Assembly (NCBI GenBank): GCA_037975125.1
Contig: CM075857.1
Coordinates: 67,473,899 to 67,537,898 of the forward strand
Reading direction: 5' to 3'
DNA length: 64,000 nt
Origin: Latrodectus hesperus
Lineage: Eukaryota; Arthropoda; Arachnida; Araneae; Theridiidae
In this document: positions 62,895 to 64,000 of the stretch, one piece after another
How the letters are laid out: every line of letters starts with the position of its first letter
Position numbering within the stretch: the first letter of the stretch is position 1
Made by a program: the position numbers and the translations under genes
The notes under the pieces: model-generated
Seen by the model: the letters and a program-made list of their open reading frames with translations, nothing else
What the model was told of the DNA's origin: nothing
Database searches by the model: none

Positions 62895-64000
62895 GTTATT
62901 AATTGTTCACTTTTATTAATGGGTTTTCACCAACTATGATCACATAATTTTGTTTCTTTTGTAATCAGAAGGTTAACGCTCAAGCTTTTTACTTAAATTA
63001 TTGACTTGATTTTTTTTGACGATATGGGTTTTATTTTACCATTGATAGTCTATATTATATAAAAAAAAGCCTTTTAATTCTTTCATTTAGAAATGTTTTA
63101 TACTCGAAATATCAAGGCAAGTTTTGAAAGAAGTTTGAAGTTGTAAATATTAGTTTTAATATCATGGACAAACTATGCCTCGAAGTTCTTGAATTTTTGA
63201 CTGAATTACTGTGCTGCTCAAATTGTTCCTTTTCATCCAGAGTTTATTATCATTGTTTAAATATTCAATGGTAATCTTTGTCATGACTAAGGATTTTCAT
63301 CAATATCAGCGATAACATATTTGGAAAGGTATTATAATTAGAGGAACTGTTACGTATACAATCAATTCAGAGTTCAAAAATTATCTTTGGCATCTACATA
63401 GATAAAATTTAAGTGCTACTAATTTACAATTTTAAAAATTTTGCTTAAAAATTCAAAATATGAATGATTGAAACTCGGAATATGAAAAATAATCAGTTAA
63501 GCCTTTTTTCTCTAGATGAAATTTGAATAGCTGAAATTTTGTTCAACTACTGGAAATGATAAGAAGTTTTGCATAAGTTAGCCGAATTGAAACTTTTTCA
63601 TGAAAAGAAACTGGATATTCTTTTGTATTCCATTCACTATAGCAATGAAAGAAAATGTTTAATTTGTTTTATATTATCCTTTACTCATGTATAATTATAT
63701 TTTAAGAACTACTTATATTTTAGTTCATATGTCATATAGTTATTGTATAATGTTATACAACTATTGCTTATTTCTATTGCCTGTGTTAAGAATAAAATAT
63801 TTGCTATTGACTTATTTTTTTATCAATGTATTATTACGAATATTTTAAATCATCCTTTTTTTCCTACTTTTATACATAGAATTTGTTAAAAGATGGCAAT
63901 AGTTTTTCGGAAATAAATTTAGAAGCGAACATATTTATATTATTTTAACTACGATGCTTGATAAGAAACTGCAACTTTAAGTAAAGTAAAAATTCTAAAT
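62895..64000 (+). repeat. Diverged duplicated segment, copy 2
   Basis: Partner of 50,330-51,400, with the landmarks in the same order. These include gatatgggttttattttacc, cgaaatatcaaggcaagttt, gtttattatcattgtttaaa, tttaagaactacttatattt and tgataagaaactgcaacttt. It runs to the end of the window, so its full extent is unknown. Confidence 0.75.

Overview
The window looks like non-coding DNA from an arthropod nuclear genome, most probably a spider. It is strongly A+T-rich, has very long dinucleotide microsatellites, several tRNA-derived SINE families, many decayed Tc1/mariner and pogo-type DNA transposons, a Ty3/gypsy integrase relic and a Penelope-like retroelement. The spider assignment rests on remembered resemblance of the repeat families and is an inference. 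No intact cellular gene, tRNA, rRNA or CRISPR array is visible.

Layout. 0-5.9 kb: three tRNA-type SINEs, a (CA)78 array and a gypsy integrase relic (4.4-4.8 kb). 5.9-7.4 kb: a Tc1-like element running into a TG/TA array. 8.7-18.8 kb: mostly featureless DNA with SINEs, one SINE inside another (16.6-17.3 kb), and a minus-strand ORF for a candidate small secreted protein (15.1-15.4 kb). 18.9-23.4 kb: three Tc1-superfamily elements, including a Tc3-like element with an intron that landed inside an older Tc1 transposase. 24.5-27 kb: a pogo-like remnant and a long-TIR Tc1/mariner-superfamily element with its transposase on the minus strand. 27.9-29.1 kb: a complete SINE with target-site duplication and an unrecognised coding-like open frame with one stop. 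29.8-33.3 kb: a 400-bp TA array next to a minus-strand Penelope-like relic in the order GIY-YIG endonuclease, CxC motif, reverse transcriptase, which is the Naiad arrangement. 34.2 kb: a 205-bp mariner MITE. 36.5 kb: a SINE-like repeat with a tripled module. 39.0-39.2 kb: the best candidate cellular exon, 213 nt, phase-symmetric, with consensus acceptor and donor. 43.7-45.1 kb: a fairly well preserved Tc1-like element. 48.5-50.1 kb: a (CA)n array between inverted arms, then a Tigger-type deletion derivative inside a TA array. 50.3-51.4 and 62.9-64.0 kb: two diverged copies of one segment of about 1 kb in the same orientation. 40.6 and 54.7 kb: two copies of another repeat.

Read together, the window looks like intronic or intergenic DNA shaped by TA-targeting transposons, retroposons and microsatellite growth. 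Nothing seen is a working multi-gene system. The points most worth a second look are the flanked exon at 39 kb, the secreted-peptide ORF at 15 kb, the coding-like frame at 28.7 kb, the Naiad-type element, the nested transposons at 20.6-23.4 kb, the inverted-arm CA array and the two duplicated segments.
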